Counted from the first letter of the stretch, positions 15,769 through 23,971 are shown. The stretch: DNA of 32,846 nt from JBHEMK01 sp046262635 (GCA_046262635.1 JBHEMK010000037.1:1-32846); one strand, 5' to 3'. Numbers and translations are program-made. The notes: a model not told the origin generated them from the letters alone.

Positions 15769-15810
15769 AGCTCGAAGCGTCGATCGTAGGGCGTCCTTCG
15801 GCCGGAGGGG

Positions 15811-17016
15811 TCAATCGCTCGTCAGGCGCGCGATGAAGAAGCCGCTCGTCCCGTGGACGCTTGGCAGGGTGAGCAGGAACTCCGGCCTGCGGTGGTGCAC
15901 GAACCTGGGCCACTCCTCGCCGAGGGGGACGACGCCGAGCCCGGAGGCGTCGACGATCGCTTCGTTCTCGTCCGCGTTGATCGTGCAGACGGAGTAGACG
16001 ATCGTGCCGCCGGGGCGCACGCGCTCGGCGGCGGCACGGAGGAGACCGAGCTGCAGCTCGGGCAGCGGCTTCGCGCGCCAGCGCAGGTCGGGCCGGGTGG
16101 CGAGCACGCCGAGGCCCGAGCAAGGCGCGTCGACGAGCGCCCGGTCGTAGCCCGTCAGCTCGGCCGGAAGTGCGAGCCCGTCTGCCCGGACGACCGTGAC
16201 ATTGGTCGCGCCGAGGCGGGCGGCGTTTCCCCGCAGCTCCCGGGCACGGTTCTCGTCGAGATCGACGGCGGTGACCGCGCCGGCGAGCATCGTTGTCTTC
16301 CCCCCCGGGGCGGCGCAGAGATCGAGGACACGGTCGCCCTTCTGCGCCCCGACGGCGAGCCCGGCGAGCTGGGAGCCGCGACTCTGCGGCCAGATCCGGC
16401 CCTGGGCCAAGGCAGTCTCGTCCACGCGGTCGACGCGGTAGGCGCCCGGGAGATCGGTGCGCTCGCCCGGAGGATCGCCTCGGACGAGCCTCACCACGGT
16501 CTCCGGCGGTTCGTTCTGCGCCCGCATCAGCGCGAGCGCCTCCTCCTCACCGAGGTCGCGCCGCCAGACGTCCCAGATCCAGTCGGGATAGGACTCCTTC
16601 AACGGGCCGTCGGGCAGGGACTCGAGCAGCGCACCGATCCCCGCGGCGAGCCGCCGCATGACGGCGTTCGTGAACGGCACCGCGCGCTCGAGGCGGGCCG
16701 CGCGGACGAGCTCGACGGACTCGTGGGCGACGGCATGCGGCGCGACCTCGGTGTACCCGAGCTGGTAGGCGCCGAGCCGCAGCGCAGCGCGCACGGGAGG
16801 GTCGAGCTTTCTGACCGGTCGCCTGCCCAGCGCCTCGATCGCGTGGTCGAGCGTCCGGGCCCGCTGCACGGCACCGTAGGCGAGCCGCTGCGCGAGCGCC
16901 CGGTCGCGCCGATCGAGCCTGACCGCAGCGGTTCGGAACACCCGGTCGGCATAGGCGCCGTCCTCGAAGACCCGCACGAGGACGTCGTAGGCGGCTCGTC
17001 GCGCAGGCGAGATCAT
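15811..17016 (-). CDS. rsmB: 16S rRNA (cytosine-967-C5)-methyltransferase
   Basis: 401 aa. N-terminal NusB-like helical domain (about 1-130: RRAAYDVLVRVFEDGAYADR, LVYG-type LAYGAVQRARTLDH, LDPPVRAALRLGAYQL). C-terminal Sun/RsmB methyltransferase: VLDLCAAPGGKTTMLAG, AVDLDENRARELRGNA, VDAPCSGLGVLATRPDLRWR and YSVCTINADENE. The two catalytic cysteines (PCSG and SVCT) are intact. Starts ATGA over the fmt stop. Confidence 0.96.
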   Translation of the reverse strand: MISPARRAAYDVLVRVFEDGAYADRVFRTAAVRLDRRDRALAQRLAYGAVQRARTLDHAIEALGRRPVRKLDPPVRAALRLGAYQLGYTEVAPHAVAHESVELVRAARLERAVPFTNAVMRRLAAGIGALLESLPDGPLKESYPDWIWDVWRRDLGEEEALALMRAQNEPPETVVRLVRGDPPGERTDLPGAYRVDRVDETALAQGRIWPQSRGSQLAGLAVGAQKGDRVLDLCAAPGGKTTMLAGAVTAVDLDENRARELRGNAARLGATNVTVVRADGLALPAELTGYDRALVDAPCSGLGVLATRPDLRWRAKPLPELQLGLLRAAAERVRPGGTIVYSVCTINADENEAIVDASGLGVVPLGEEWPRFVHHRRPEFLLTLPSVHGTSGFFIARLTSD

Positions 17017-17804
17017 CGGAGCCCGCGGAGATACTCCACGTAGCTCATCCGCCGGCGGCCCTCCGGCTGCACCTCCAGCAGCTCGACCGCCCCGTCGTCG
17101 CCGAGCCGCGCCTTCCAGACGATCAGCCGCCGGCCGTCGACGAGGGCGCGCGCGCCGATATGTGGTGAGAGCGCGCGAATCGTGTTCAGCGCGTCGCGTG
17201 CGGCCGAGAGCTCGACGTCGCGGTCGGCCGGCCCAAGCTTCTCGGCATACGTCACGCCCTCCTCCGGTTGCGGATGGAACTCCGGGTCGGGCAGCACGTC
17301 GTCGAGCAGGTCGACCGCGAGCTCCGCCGCACGCGCGAAGACCGCGCCCGCGTCGTCCTCCGGGCCGACCGGAAAGGCCCGCTGGGCCGCGATCGGCCCT
17401 GCGTCGAGCTCGCGCGTCGTGCGGTGGATCGTCACGCCGGTCTCGGCGTCGCCGGCCATCAGCGCCCGCTCAACCGGCGCCGCGCCACGCCACCGCGGCA
17501 GGAGTGACGGGTGGACGTTGAGCCAGAGGCCGCGCTCGAGGAGCGGCTCCGGAATGATCAGGCCGTAGGCGGCGACGAGGACGGTGCCGGTCGGCAGCTC
17601 GAGTGCGGCGTCGAGCTGCTCGGGCTGCGCCACCTGGATCCCGAGCCGCTCAGCCACGGCCTTGGCCGGCGCTGGCGCGGGCCTTCTTCCCCGCCCCCGC
17701 GGGCTGTCGGGCCTCGTCAGGAGCAGCGCGACCTCGTTCCGTGCGGCGAGCCGTTCGAGCACGTCGGCACCGAACGGCGCCGTCGCGGCGACCGTCAGGC
17801 TCAA
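17013..17804 (-). CDS. fmt: Methionyl-tRNA formyltransferase
   Basis: 263 aa, somewhat shorter than the usual 300-315, mostly in the C-terminal tRNA-binding region. It formylates initiator Met-tRNA using 10-formyl-THF. Motifs: LLTRPDSPRGRGRRP, VLVAAYGLIIPEPLLE, the catalytic block LNVHPSLLPRWRGAAPVERA, GDAETGVTIHRTTRELDAGP, and C-terminal ALSPHIGARA. TTG start overlaps the def stop (TTGA). Paired with def, its functional partner. Confidence 0.95.
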   Translation of the reverse strand: MSLTVAATAPFGADVLERLAARNEVALLLTRPDSPRGRGRRPAPAPAKAVAERLGIQVAQPEQLDAALELPTGTVLVAAYGLIIPEPLLERGLWLNVHPSLLPRWRGAAPVERALMAGDAETGVTIHRTTRELDAGPIAAQRAFPVGPEDDAGAVFARAAELAVDLLDDVLPDPEFHPQPEEGVTYAEKLGPADRDVELSAARDALNTIRALSPHIGARALVDGRRLIVWKARLGDDGAVELLEVQPEGRRRMSYVEYLRGLR

Positions 17805-18364
17805 GTCAGGAGGAGGCGCGGCCGCAGCGTCCCGAGTGCCTCGCGGCGGGCCTCGGGCGTGGTGCGGTCGATGATCAGGACCCCGTCGAGGTGGTCGAGC
17901 TCGTGCTGGGCGACCCGCGCCGGCATCTCCTTCAGCTCGTAGCGCACCTCCTCGCCCCGCTCGTCACGGCCGACGATGGTCAGCGAGAGGTTCCGCTCGA
18001 CCGGGACGGACACGCCCTGAAGCGAGAGGCACCCCTCGTCGTCGACATCGGTCTCGCCGCTCCGCTCGACGATCTCCGGATTGACCAGCACGGCGTCGAC
18101 GCCTTCCTCGGGCGTGAAGACAAAGAGGCGCTGCAGCGTTCCCACCTGCGTCGCTGCGAGCCCGACGCCGCTCGCGTCGTGCATCAGCTGCAGCATGCGG
18201 GCGACGAGCCGCGCCAGGGTCGCGTCGAAGTGCTCGATCGGTTTCGCCTGCAGGCGCAGCGCCGCGTCCGGGTACTGCCGGATCTGCGCCAGCGCGACGC
18301 GCCGCCGAGCCTCGCGCTCCGCGTCGAGCTGCTCGTCGACCACCTCCCCTTCGGGCTTCGCCAT
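17801..18364 (-). CDS. def: Peptide deformylase
   Basis: 187 aa. It removes the formyl group from nascent proteins, completing the cycle started by fmt. All three signature motifs are present: SGVGLAATQVG, DEGCLSLQG (metal Cys) and VAQHELDHLDGVL (HExxH). A charged N-terminal extension of about 25 aa (EGEVVDEQLDAEREARRRVA) precedes IRQYPDAALR. ATG start with a TAGTGT box 9 nt upstream; divergent from the DUF1992-like gene 22 bp away. Confidence 0.97.
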   Translation of the reverse strand: MAKPEGEVVDEQLDAEREARRRVALAQIRQYPDAALRLQAKPIEHFDATLARLVARMLQLMHDASGVGLAATQVGTLQRLFVFTPEEGVDAVLVNPEIVERSGETDVDDEGCLSLQGVSVPVERNLSLTIVGRDERGEEVRYELKEMPARVAQHELDHLDGVLIIDRTTPEARREALGTLRPRLLLT

Positions 18365-18373
18365 GCAGTCGGC

Positions 18374-18379
18374 ACACTA
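18374..18379 (-). promoter_or_regulatory. -10 box of def, in a 22-bp divergent gap
   Basis: TAGTGT on the minus strand, 9 nt before the def ATG (18364). On the plus strand the overlapping CACACT is 8 nt before the ATG of the gene at 18387. Both promoters would share the same DNA and could not easily fire together. Confidence 0.4.
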
Positions 18380-18386
18380 TCGAGCG

Positions 18387-18944
18387 ATGGATCCGCGGGA
18401 GCTGAGGGAGATCATGGCCCAGGGCGCGATCAGGGCCGAAACCGCGCGGGACCGGCGGGAGCGCGCGGCGATCGTGACCGACCTGCGGGACAGCCCCGTC
18501 CAGGGCCGGCCGCTCCCGCACCGGCCGCGCAACTTCCGGCCGGACCCGGACGCCGGCGTGATCGCGCTCGCCGGGCCGACCGCCTGGATGCGACGACTGC
18601 ATGCGATCGAGCAGGCGGTCGCAGAGCACGAACGCCTGCTCGAGGAAGCCTGGCGCGAGCTCGCAGCGGAGACGAGCGGGGCCGAGTTCGCGCGCCGCTG
18701 GACCCGCACGGCGGCGTTCTGGAGCTTCGCGCAGGTGAACGAGCTGATCGAGCAGCACAACCGAAACTTTCCCGCCGAGGCTCGCCTGCCAATGGACCCC
18801 CGCACGCGCGACTTCGTCAAGATCGGCGGCAAGCCGTACCGGCGGCGCCGGCTCGACCAGGGCTGGATCCTCGAGCGATTTCCGGCAGAGGTTTCGGCAG
18901 CGGCCGTTACACGCTCTGCGGATCCACGTCGACGACGACGGTGA
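18387..18944 (+). CDS. DUF1992-like (DnaJ-homologue C28 domain-like) protein
   Basis: 185 aa from the ATG at 18387; the open frame starts further 5' inside def antisense. The N-terminal half has LREIMAQGAIRAETARDRRE, VQGRPLPHRPRNF and GPTAWMRRLHAIEQAVAEHE, similar in layout to DUF1992 proteins (G-G-PL motif, then a helical domain). The second half reads FAQVNELIEQHNRNFPAEAR then LPMDPRTRDFVKIGGKPYR and LERFPAE. Function unknown. It is the only plus-strand gene between def and priA; its last 38 bp overlap the convergent priA 3' end. Confidence 0.7.
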   Translation: MDPRELREIMAQGAIRAETARDRRERAAIVTDLRDSPVQGRPLPHRPRNFRPDPDAGVIALAGPTAWMRRLHAIEQAVAEHERLLEEAWRELAAETSGAEFARRWTRTAAFWSFAQVNELIEQHNRNFPAEARLPMDPRTRDFVKIGGKPYRRRRLDQGWILERFPAEVSAAAVTRSADPRRRRR

Positions 18945-20841
18945 GCCCGACGCGGCGCATGGCCGGGGCAGCGGCCGAGAGCAGCGCGGCGGCCCGTGTG
19001 GCGAGCCGGCGCGGATGCTCGGTCTTGCCAACGAGCTGCACGCGCGACCGCCCACGCAGGCGCAGGAGCGGCGCCGGGCCCAGGAGCTCCTCGCCGTGCA
19101 GCCCCGCCTTCAGCTCGCCGAGCACCTGCTCGGGGCCGCTCGCCTCGGGGCCGGAGCAGACGACGCGGACGAGGTGACGGAAGGGCGGGTAGCCGAGGTC
19201 CCGCCGCCGCTCGAGCTCGCCGCGCAGGAACTCGTCGACGTCGTGACGGGCAGCGAGCACGACGGCGCGCGCGTCGGGCCTGAAGGTCTGGATCAGCACC
19301 CGCCCCGGCGCGTCACGACCGCTTCGGCCCGCGAGCTGCGTCAGTAGCTGGAACGTCCGCTCCTCCGCGCGGAAGTCCGGAAACGCAAGGCCCGTATCGG
19401 CGTCGACCACGGCGGCCAGCTCGACGCCGGTGAAGTGGTGGCCCTTGGCGACCATCTGCGTCCCGATCAGGACGGCGCGGTCGGCAGACGCGAACCGCTG
19501 CAGCGCCTCCTGCAGCGCCCCGACCGGCTCGACCGCGTCGGCGTCGAGGCGGATCAGCTCGAGCTCCGGCACCTTCGCGGTCAGCTCACGCTCGAGCTTC
19601 TGCGTGCCGGCGCCGATGCGCGCAAGGTCGGCGGAGCAGCACTCCGGGCACGTTTCCGGCACCGGCTCGGAGTAGCCGCAGTGGTGGCAGCGAAGCGTGC
19701 CATCACCGTGCAGCGTCAGCGCGACGTCGCAGCTGCGGCAGCGTCGCGAGAGGCCGCAGGCGCGACAGTGAAGCGCCGGTGCAACGCCGCGGCGGTTCAG
19801 GAGCAGGATCGCCTTGCCGCCCTGGTGGGCGATCCTGCCGAGCTCCGCGAGTAGCGGCGCCGAGAGCGGGTAGCCGGCCTCGCGGCGCAGGTCGACGATC
19901 TTCACGGTCGGCATCGGGGCGGCGATCCGTCCGCCCAGTGAGAGCCGCTCGAGCCGCTCCCAGCTCTCCGGCCGCGGGGTTGCGCTGCCGAAGACGGCGA
20001 CCGCACCCTCGAGCGACGCCCGCTTCGCCGCCACCGTGCGAGCGTCGTAGCGCGGATCGGACTCCTGCTTGTACGAGGCGTCGTGCTCTTCGTCGACGCA
20101 GATCACCCCGAGGCGGTCGACCGGCGCGAAGACGGCCGAGCGCGCTCCGACCACGATCCGCGCCTCACCGGAGGCGATGCGCTCGCGCTCGTCGCGGCGC
20201 TCGGCTGCGGTGAGGCCGGAGTGAAGGATCGCGATCCCCTCGCCGAAGCGGGCGCGGAAGCGGCCCACCGTCTGCGGCGTCAGCGCGATCTCCGGGACGA
20301 GCACGATCGCTCCCAGGGCTCGGTGGAGCGCAGCCGCACACGCCTGGAGGTACACCTCGGTCTTCCCGCTTCCGGTTGCGCCCTGCAACAGGACGTTGCC
20401 GCCGCCACCGTCGAGCAGCTCGACGATCCGGGCGAGCGCCCGCGTCTGGGTGCCGCTCAGCTCGGCCGGCGCGGCCTCGCCGCCGAAGCCGTTCCGCTCC
20501 GCCGGCGTAACGCGAGGCGTTCCGGTCACTCGGCGTTTCCTGTTGACAGGGGCGATCAGCGCGAGCGCGCGGCCCGGCGTCGACCCGTAATAGCCCGCCA
20601 GCCAGAGCGCGAGGTCGACAAGCGGAGCCGGCACGGTGTCGGAGAGGCCCTCGACTGGCGAAGCCGCGATCCCGGCGGGCAGCTCGACGTCGACCTCGGC
20701 CACGACTCCGCGCCGGCGCGAGCCGCCGAACCGGACGTTCACGACCGTCCCCTTGACCGCCTCCGCCGGCACCTCGTAGGTGAAGGGTCGCGTAGGCAGG
20801 CGGGCCGTCACGAGCGGGTAGACCGAGGCGTAGCGGCTCAT
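18907..20841 (-). CDS. priA: Primosomal protein N' (replication restart helicase PriA)
   Basis: 644 aa, a little shorter than the 700-730 common elsewhere. N-terminal DNA-binding domain (VYPLVTARLPTRPFTYEVP). Walker A LLQGATGSGKTEVYLQA, LVPEIALTPQTV, ARSAVFAP, Walker B VICVDEEHDASYKQ, FGSATP, and eight cysteines in four pairs (CRAC, CRSC, CHHC, CPEC) for two Zn sites, then GTQMVAKGHHF and LAGRSGRD. All helicase motifs are present, unlike the helicase-dead PriA of Mycobacterium and Streptomyces. ATG with TAGGCT 6 nt upstream. Confidence 0.96.
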   Translation of the reverse strand: MSRYASVYPLVTARLPTRPFTYEVPAEAVKGTVVNVRFGGSRRRGVVAEVDVELPAGIAASPVEGLSDTVPAPLVDLALWLAGYYGSTPGRALALIAPVNRKRRVTGTPRVTPAERNGFGGEAAPAELSGTQTRALARIVELLDGGGGNVLLQGATGSGKTEVYLQACAAALHRALGAIVLVPEIALTPQTVGRFRARFGEGIAILHSGLTAAERRDERERIASGEARIVVGARSAVFAPVDRLGVICVDEEHDASYKQESDPRYDARTVAAKRASLEGAVAVFGSATPRPESWERLERLSLGGRIAAPMPTVKIVDLRREAGYPLSAPLLAELGRIAHQGGKAILLLNRRGVAPALHCRACGLSRRCRSCDVALTLHGDGTLRCHHCGYSEPVPETCPECCSADLARIGAGTQKLERELTAKVPELELIRLDADAVEPVGALQEALQRFASADRAVLIGTQMVAKGHHFTGVELAAVVDADTGLAFPDFRAEERTFQLLTQLAGRSGRDAPGRVLIQTFRPDARAVVLAARHDVDEFLRGELERRRDLGYPPFRHLVRVVCSGPEASGPEQVLGELKAGLHGEELLGPAPLLRLRGRSRVQLVGKTEHPRRLATRAAALLSAAAPAMRRVGLTVVVDVDPQSV

Positions 20842-20847
20842 CGCGCC

Positions 20848-20853
20848 AGCCTA
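20848..20853 (-). promoter_or_regulatory. -10 box of priA
   Basis: TAGGCT on the minus strand, 6 nt before the ATG at 20841; leaderless spacing. It lies in the 42-bp gap after the ZIP gene stop. Confidence 0.5.
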
Positions 20854-20883
20854 GCCCGTGCCTCGGAACGCGTTCGCGCGCAG

Positions 20884-21720
20884 CTAGGCGCCGGCTGCGA
20901 TGAGGATGAAGTCGGTCGCGAAGCCGAGGAAGAGTCCGAGCAAAATGCCCCAGGTGACGATCGTCTTCTGCCCCATCAGGCGGCAGACGTTCAGGAGCTC
21001 GATCACGACGTAGAGGATCGAGCCGGCTGCGAGCGCGAGGAAGAGAATCGAGACCGGGGTGCTCGTCCAGGCCTGGCCGAGCAGGGTGCCGAAGAAGGTC
21101 GGAGTTCCGCCGATCAGGCCCATCAGCCCGAGGAACTTCCAGCTCGGCCGCTCGGACTCGCCGGAGAGCGGCGCGACGATGCCGAACCCCTCGGTTGCGT
21201 TGTGCAGCCCGAAGCCGATGATCAGGACGATCGCGAGGCTGAGCTCGCCACGCGCCGCGGACTGACCGATCGCGAGACCCTCGGAGAAATTGTGCAGGCC
21301 GATCCCGGTTGCGATGAAGATCGACAGCCAGCGTGCCGGCGACATGCCTCCGTAGAAATGATGCTCGTTCTCGAACTCGGCCGTGGACGCCGCGCCCGGG
21401 CCGAGGAATGCCCGGCGCCGGCGGCGCTTCATCCAGCCGTCGTAGTAGACGAGCGTCAGCAGGCCGGCCGCGAAACCCGCCGAAAGCAAGGCGGCGAGGA
21501 AGCCGAAGCGGCCGTCACGTCCGGCCGTGAGCGCGGTCTCGACCGGGTTGACCGCCGCGGAGAGGACGTCCCAGAGCAGGAAGAGCAGGATCCCAGTCGC
21601 GGTGGCGCTGAGAAACGCCTTCAGGCCCTGGCTCGCGCCCTGGGCCCGGCCGAGGGGCAGGCCCAGGAAGATCGTGAACCCGGCGACTGCGCCGAGGATG
21701 AGGATCTCTGCTGTGGTCAA
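20884..21720 (-). CDS. ZIP-family (GufA/ZupT-type) divalent metal transporter
   Basis: 278 aa, TTG start. Eight hydrophobic helices with two ZIP metal-binding helices: TGIGLHNFSEGLAIGQS and GFGLHNATEGFGIVAPL (HNxxEG twice). The central loop is basic then acidic (MKRRRRRAF, EFENEHHFYGG) and may bind metal. ZIP proteins import Zn, and sometimes Fe or Mn, into the cytosol. It is divergent from a DtxR-family regulator across a perfect palindrome, so metal-dependent control is likely. The exact metal cannot be read from sequence. Confidence 0.93.
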   Translation of the reverse strand: MTTAEILILGAVAGFTIFLGLPLGRAQGASQGLKAFLSATATGILLFLLWDVLSAAVNPVETALTAGRDGRFGFLAALLSAGFAAGLLTLVYYDGWMKRRRRRAFLGPGAASTAEFENEHHFYGGMSPARWLSIFIATGIGLHNFSEGLAIGQSAARGELSLAIVLIIGFGLHNATEGFGIVAPLSGESERPSWKFLGLMGLIGGTPTFFGTLLGQAWTSTPVSILFLALAAGSILYVVIELLNVCRLMGQKTIVTWGILLGLFLGFATDFILIAAGA

Positions 21721-21736
21721 TGAGATCGGGCCTTTT

Positions 21737-21756
21737 GTGTAAGGGCCACCTTACAC
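21737..21756. promoter_or_regulatory. Perfect 20-bp palindromic operator between ZIP and DtxR genes
   Basis: GTGTAAGG-gcca-CCTTACAC, two perfect 8-bp arms around 4 bp. The TAAGG...CCTTA core resembles DtxR/IdeR/MntR boxes (TTAGG...CCTAA). It is 16 nt upstream of the ZIP TTG start. It contains a minus-strand TAAGGT hexamer (21748-21753) and lies just upstream of the TATAGT box of the regulator gene. A bound dimer could block both promoters. Confidence 0.72.
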
Positions 21757-21768
21757 TGGCGCGAGAAC

Positions 21769-21774
21769 TATAGT
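21769..21774 (+). promoter_or_regulatory. -10 box of the DtxR-family gene
   Basis: TATAGT on the plus strand, 13 bp after the palindrome and 34 nt before the ATG at 21809. It supports the ATG at 21809 over the in-frame GTG at 21773, which would lie within the box. Confidence 0.5.
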
Positions 21775-21808
21775 GGCTGCGAGCCGCGGCTGTCGAAGGG
21801 ATGGGAGC

Positions 21809-22492
21809 ATGGCCCAGGGCCACTCGATCGACGAGTACCTCGAGACGATCTACTTCCTCGCCTTCCCGATCGGCGAGTATCGCCCGCACGGCTCCGGCTC
21901 GCCGCCGCTCGCCTCGCGTGTCGCTGAGATGCTCGGCGTCTCGCGCGCATCCGCCGGGGAGATGCTGAAACGCCTCGAGGTCGAGGGGCTGGTGGAGCGC
22001 GGCGAGCACAAGGAGGCGATCCTCACCGGGCCGGGGCGGGTGCGGGCGGAGCGGGTCGTGCGCAAGCACAGGATCATCGAACGGATGCTGACGGACTTCA
22101 TGGGCTATACGGCCGCCGAGGCGCACGTCCACGCCGACGAGCTCGGCGACACGTTCTCAGACGACATGGTCGAGCGGATCGAGGAGCGGCTCGGCCACCC
22201 GGAGCGCTGCCCGCACGGCTGGCCGGTCGACACCGACGTCGAGCAGGTGGAAAACCGTGAGCTCGAGCCGCTCTCGGCCCTCGCCCCGGGTGCGCGGGGG
22301 ACGATCGTCCGCCTCGCCGAGCACGACGGCGAGCTCCTGCACTGGTTCTACGACCAGGGCCTCGTGCCCGGCCGCGAGATCGAGGTCCGCGCCGCGCAGC
22401 CGGCCGCCGGCCAGGTGACGGTCAGACTGAACGGCCACGAGCAGGCGATCGGCGAGAGGGCCGCCGCCGGACTCTTCGTCAGGCCGGCCTAG
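21809..22492 (+). CDS. DtxR/MntR-family metal-dependent regulator with atypical metal site
   Basis: 227 aa. N-terminal winged HTH (SIDEYLETIYFLAF, then LASRVAEMLGVSRASAGEML), dimer/metal domain (RKHRIIERMLTDFMGY, HVHADELGDTFSDDMVERI, HPERCPHGWPV) and a C-terminal FeoA/SH3-like domain (ALAPGARGTIVRL, GLVPGREIEVRA). By eye, E9, E12, H87, E91, H106 and D110 match family metal ligands, but the usual Glu-His pair (EH in ADRLEHxxS) is G113-D114. There is also an insert of roughly 8-10 residues rich in G, S and P before the HTH. It probably represses the divergent ZIP transporter. A GGGAG element precedes the ATG. Confidence 0.92.
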   Translation: MAQGHSIDEYLETIYFLAFPIGEYRPHGSGSPPLASRVAEMLGVSRASAGEMLKRLEVEGLVERGEHKEAILTGPGRVRAERVVRKHRIIERMLTDFMGYTAAEAHVHADELGDTFSDDMVERIEERLGHPERCPHGWPVDTDVEQVENRELEPLSALAPGARGTIVRLAEHDGELLHWFYDQGLVPGREIEVRAAQPAAGQVTVRLNGHEQAIGERAAAGLFVRPA

Positions 22493-22506
22493 CCACCAGA
22501 GCGTCA

Positions 22507-22535
22507 GGCCGCGGAGGAGAGCTCTGCGGGCGGCC
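22507..22535 (+). terminator. Possible terminator hairpin after the DtxR gene
   Basis: GGCCGC (22507-22512) pairs with GCGGCC (22530-22535), with an AGAGCTCT palindrome in the loop, 15 nt past the stop. No U-run. The 177-bp gap to metK is convergent and otherwise shows no gene. Confidence 0.3.
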
Positions 22536-22650
22536 CCGCGCCGTCTCTGTGCGACCTGTCGCTCGAGCCGGGCGGCGATCCGGTCAGCCCGGCCTCGAGC
22601 TAGAAGCGCGCGGCCAAGCGGACGAGCGCGGCGGTTCGGACGGAAGGCTG

Positions 22651-22668
22651 CCGGCGAGGCCGCGCCGG
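22651..22668 (-). terminator. Hairpin directly after metK
   Basis: Perfect 6-bp stem CCGGCG/CGCCGG with a 6-nt loop, 1 nt past the metK stop codon (minus strand). No U-run follows; a factor-dependent or GC-type terminator is inferred. Confidence 0.4.
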
Positions 22669-22669
22669 G

Positions 22670-23962
22670 CTATGCCTCGTGGATCGGCGCGGCGGAGCCG
22701 GCGTGCGACTCCGTCAGGCCGAACGGGGCGTCGCCATCGAGCCCCGCGCCCGTACGCAGCGCGGCGGCCTTGTCCGTCCGCTCCCACGTGAAGTCGCGAT
22801 CGTCACGGCCGAAATGGCCGTACGCGGCGGTCTTCGAATAGATCGGGCGCCGCAGGTCGAGGTCGCGCAGGATCGCGGCCGGGCGCAGGTCGAACTGCTC
22901 CTGGACGAGTTTCTCGATCCTCGCCACGGAGATCTCGTTCTCCGTGCCGAACGTCTCGACGAGCACCGAAAGCGGTCGGGCGACGCCGATCGCGTAGGCG
23001 ACCTGGATCTGGCAGCGGTCCGCGAGCCCGGCAGCCACCACGTTCTTGGCCACGTAGCGAGCCGCGTAGGCGGCCGAGCGGTCGACCTTCGTCGGATCCT
23101 TGCCCGAGAAGGCCCCGCCGCCGTGGGGCGCTGCGCCGCCGTAGGTGTCGACGATGATCTTGCGGCCGGTGAGGCCGGTGTCGCCCATCGGGCCGCCGAT
23201 CACGAACTTGCCCGTCGGGTTCACGTAGACGAAGTCCTTCTCCTCCAGTCGCGTCTCGTCGTAGAGGGTCTTCGGGAGGATCGGGTGCAGGACATGTTCG
23301 ATCAGGTCGGGCTTGAGCAGCGTTTCGACGTCGAGGCCGTCGCGGTGCTGCGTGGAGACGAGCACGCGCTCGATCTCGACGGGCTGCTGGCGTCCGTGCT
23401 CGTCGATCTCGTAGCGCACGGTCACCTGGGTCTTGCCGTCGGGGCGGAGGTAGGGAAGCACGTCGGCCTTGCGCACCTCGGAGAGCCTGCGCGCGATCTT
23501 GTGCGCGAGCATGATCGGTAGCGGCATCAGCTCCTCGGTCTCGTTCGAGGCGTAGCCGAACATCATCCCCTGATCGCCGGCTCCGACCAGGTCGAGAGCG
23601 TCGTCGTCACCGCGCTGCGCCTCGTAGGATGCGTCGACACCCTGGGCGATGTCAGGGGACTGTTCGTCGAGGGCCACGATCACGCCGCACGTCTCGGCGT
23701 CGAAGCCGTATTTGGCACGGGTGTAGCCGATCTCCGCGATCCGCTGCCGGACGAGCCGCGGGATATCCACGTAGGTCGAGGTCGTGATCTCCCCCGCCAC
23801 GACCACGAGCCCGGTGGTGATGAGGGTCTCGCACGCCACGCGCCCGGCGGGGTCGTCCTTCAGGACGGCGTCGAGGACGCCGTCGGAGATCTGGTCGGCG
23901 ACCTTGTCGGGGTGCCCCTCGGTGACCGACTCGGAGGTGAACTGGAAGCTGCGACCACTCAT
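22670..23962 (-). CDS. metK: S-adenosylmethionine synthase
   Basis: 430 aa. It makes SAM from Met and ATP, the methyl donor used by rsmB and rsmD here. Motifs: FTSESVTEGHPDKVADQISD, ATP-binding VGAGDQGMMFGYASNETEEL, GKFVIGGPMGDTGLTGRKII, DTYGGAAPHGGGAFSGKDPT and YAARYVAKNVVAAGLADRCQ. The C-terminal tail after KTAAYGHFGR is longer than in E. coli (ERTDKAAALRTGAG onward). ATG start with a TAGCCT box 9 nt upstream. No SAM riboswitch is visible in the 166-bp upstream spacer. Confidence 0.98.
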   Translation of the reverse strand: MSGRSFQFTSESVTEGHPDKVADQISDGVLDAVLKDDPAGRVACETLITTGLVVVAGEITTSTYVDIPRLVRQRIAEIGYTRAKYGFDAETCGVIVALDEQSPDIAQGVDASYEAQRGDDDALDLVGAGDQGMMFGYASNETEELMPLPIMLAHKIARRLSEVRKADVLPYLRPDGKTQVTVRYEIDEHGRQQPVEIERVLVSTQHRDGLDVETLLKPDLIEHVLHPILPKTLYDETRLEEKDFVYVNPTGKFVIGGPMGDTGLTGRKIIVDTYGGAAPHGGGAFSGKDPTKVDRSAAYAARYVAKNVVAAGLADRCQIQVAYAIGVARPLSVLVETFGTENEISVARIEKLVQEQFDLRPAAILRDLDLRRPIYSKTAAYGHFGRDDRDFTWERTDKAAALRTGAGLDGDAPFGLTESHAGSAAPIHEA

Positions 23963-23971
23963 GGCGCCCGA

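Noticed and set aside
20083..21723. 546-aa open frame on the plus strand
   Set aside because: Antisense to priA and the ZIP gene; low-complexity charged sequence with no domain.
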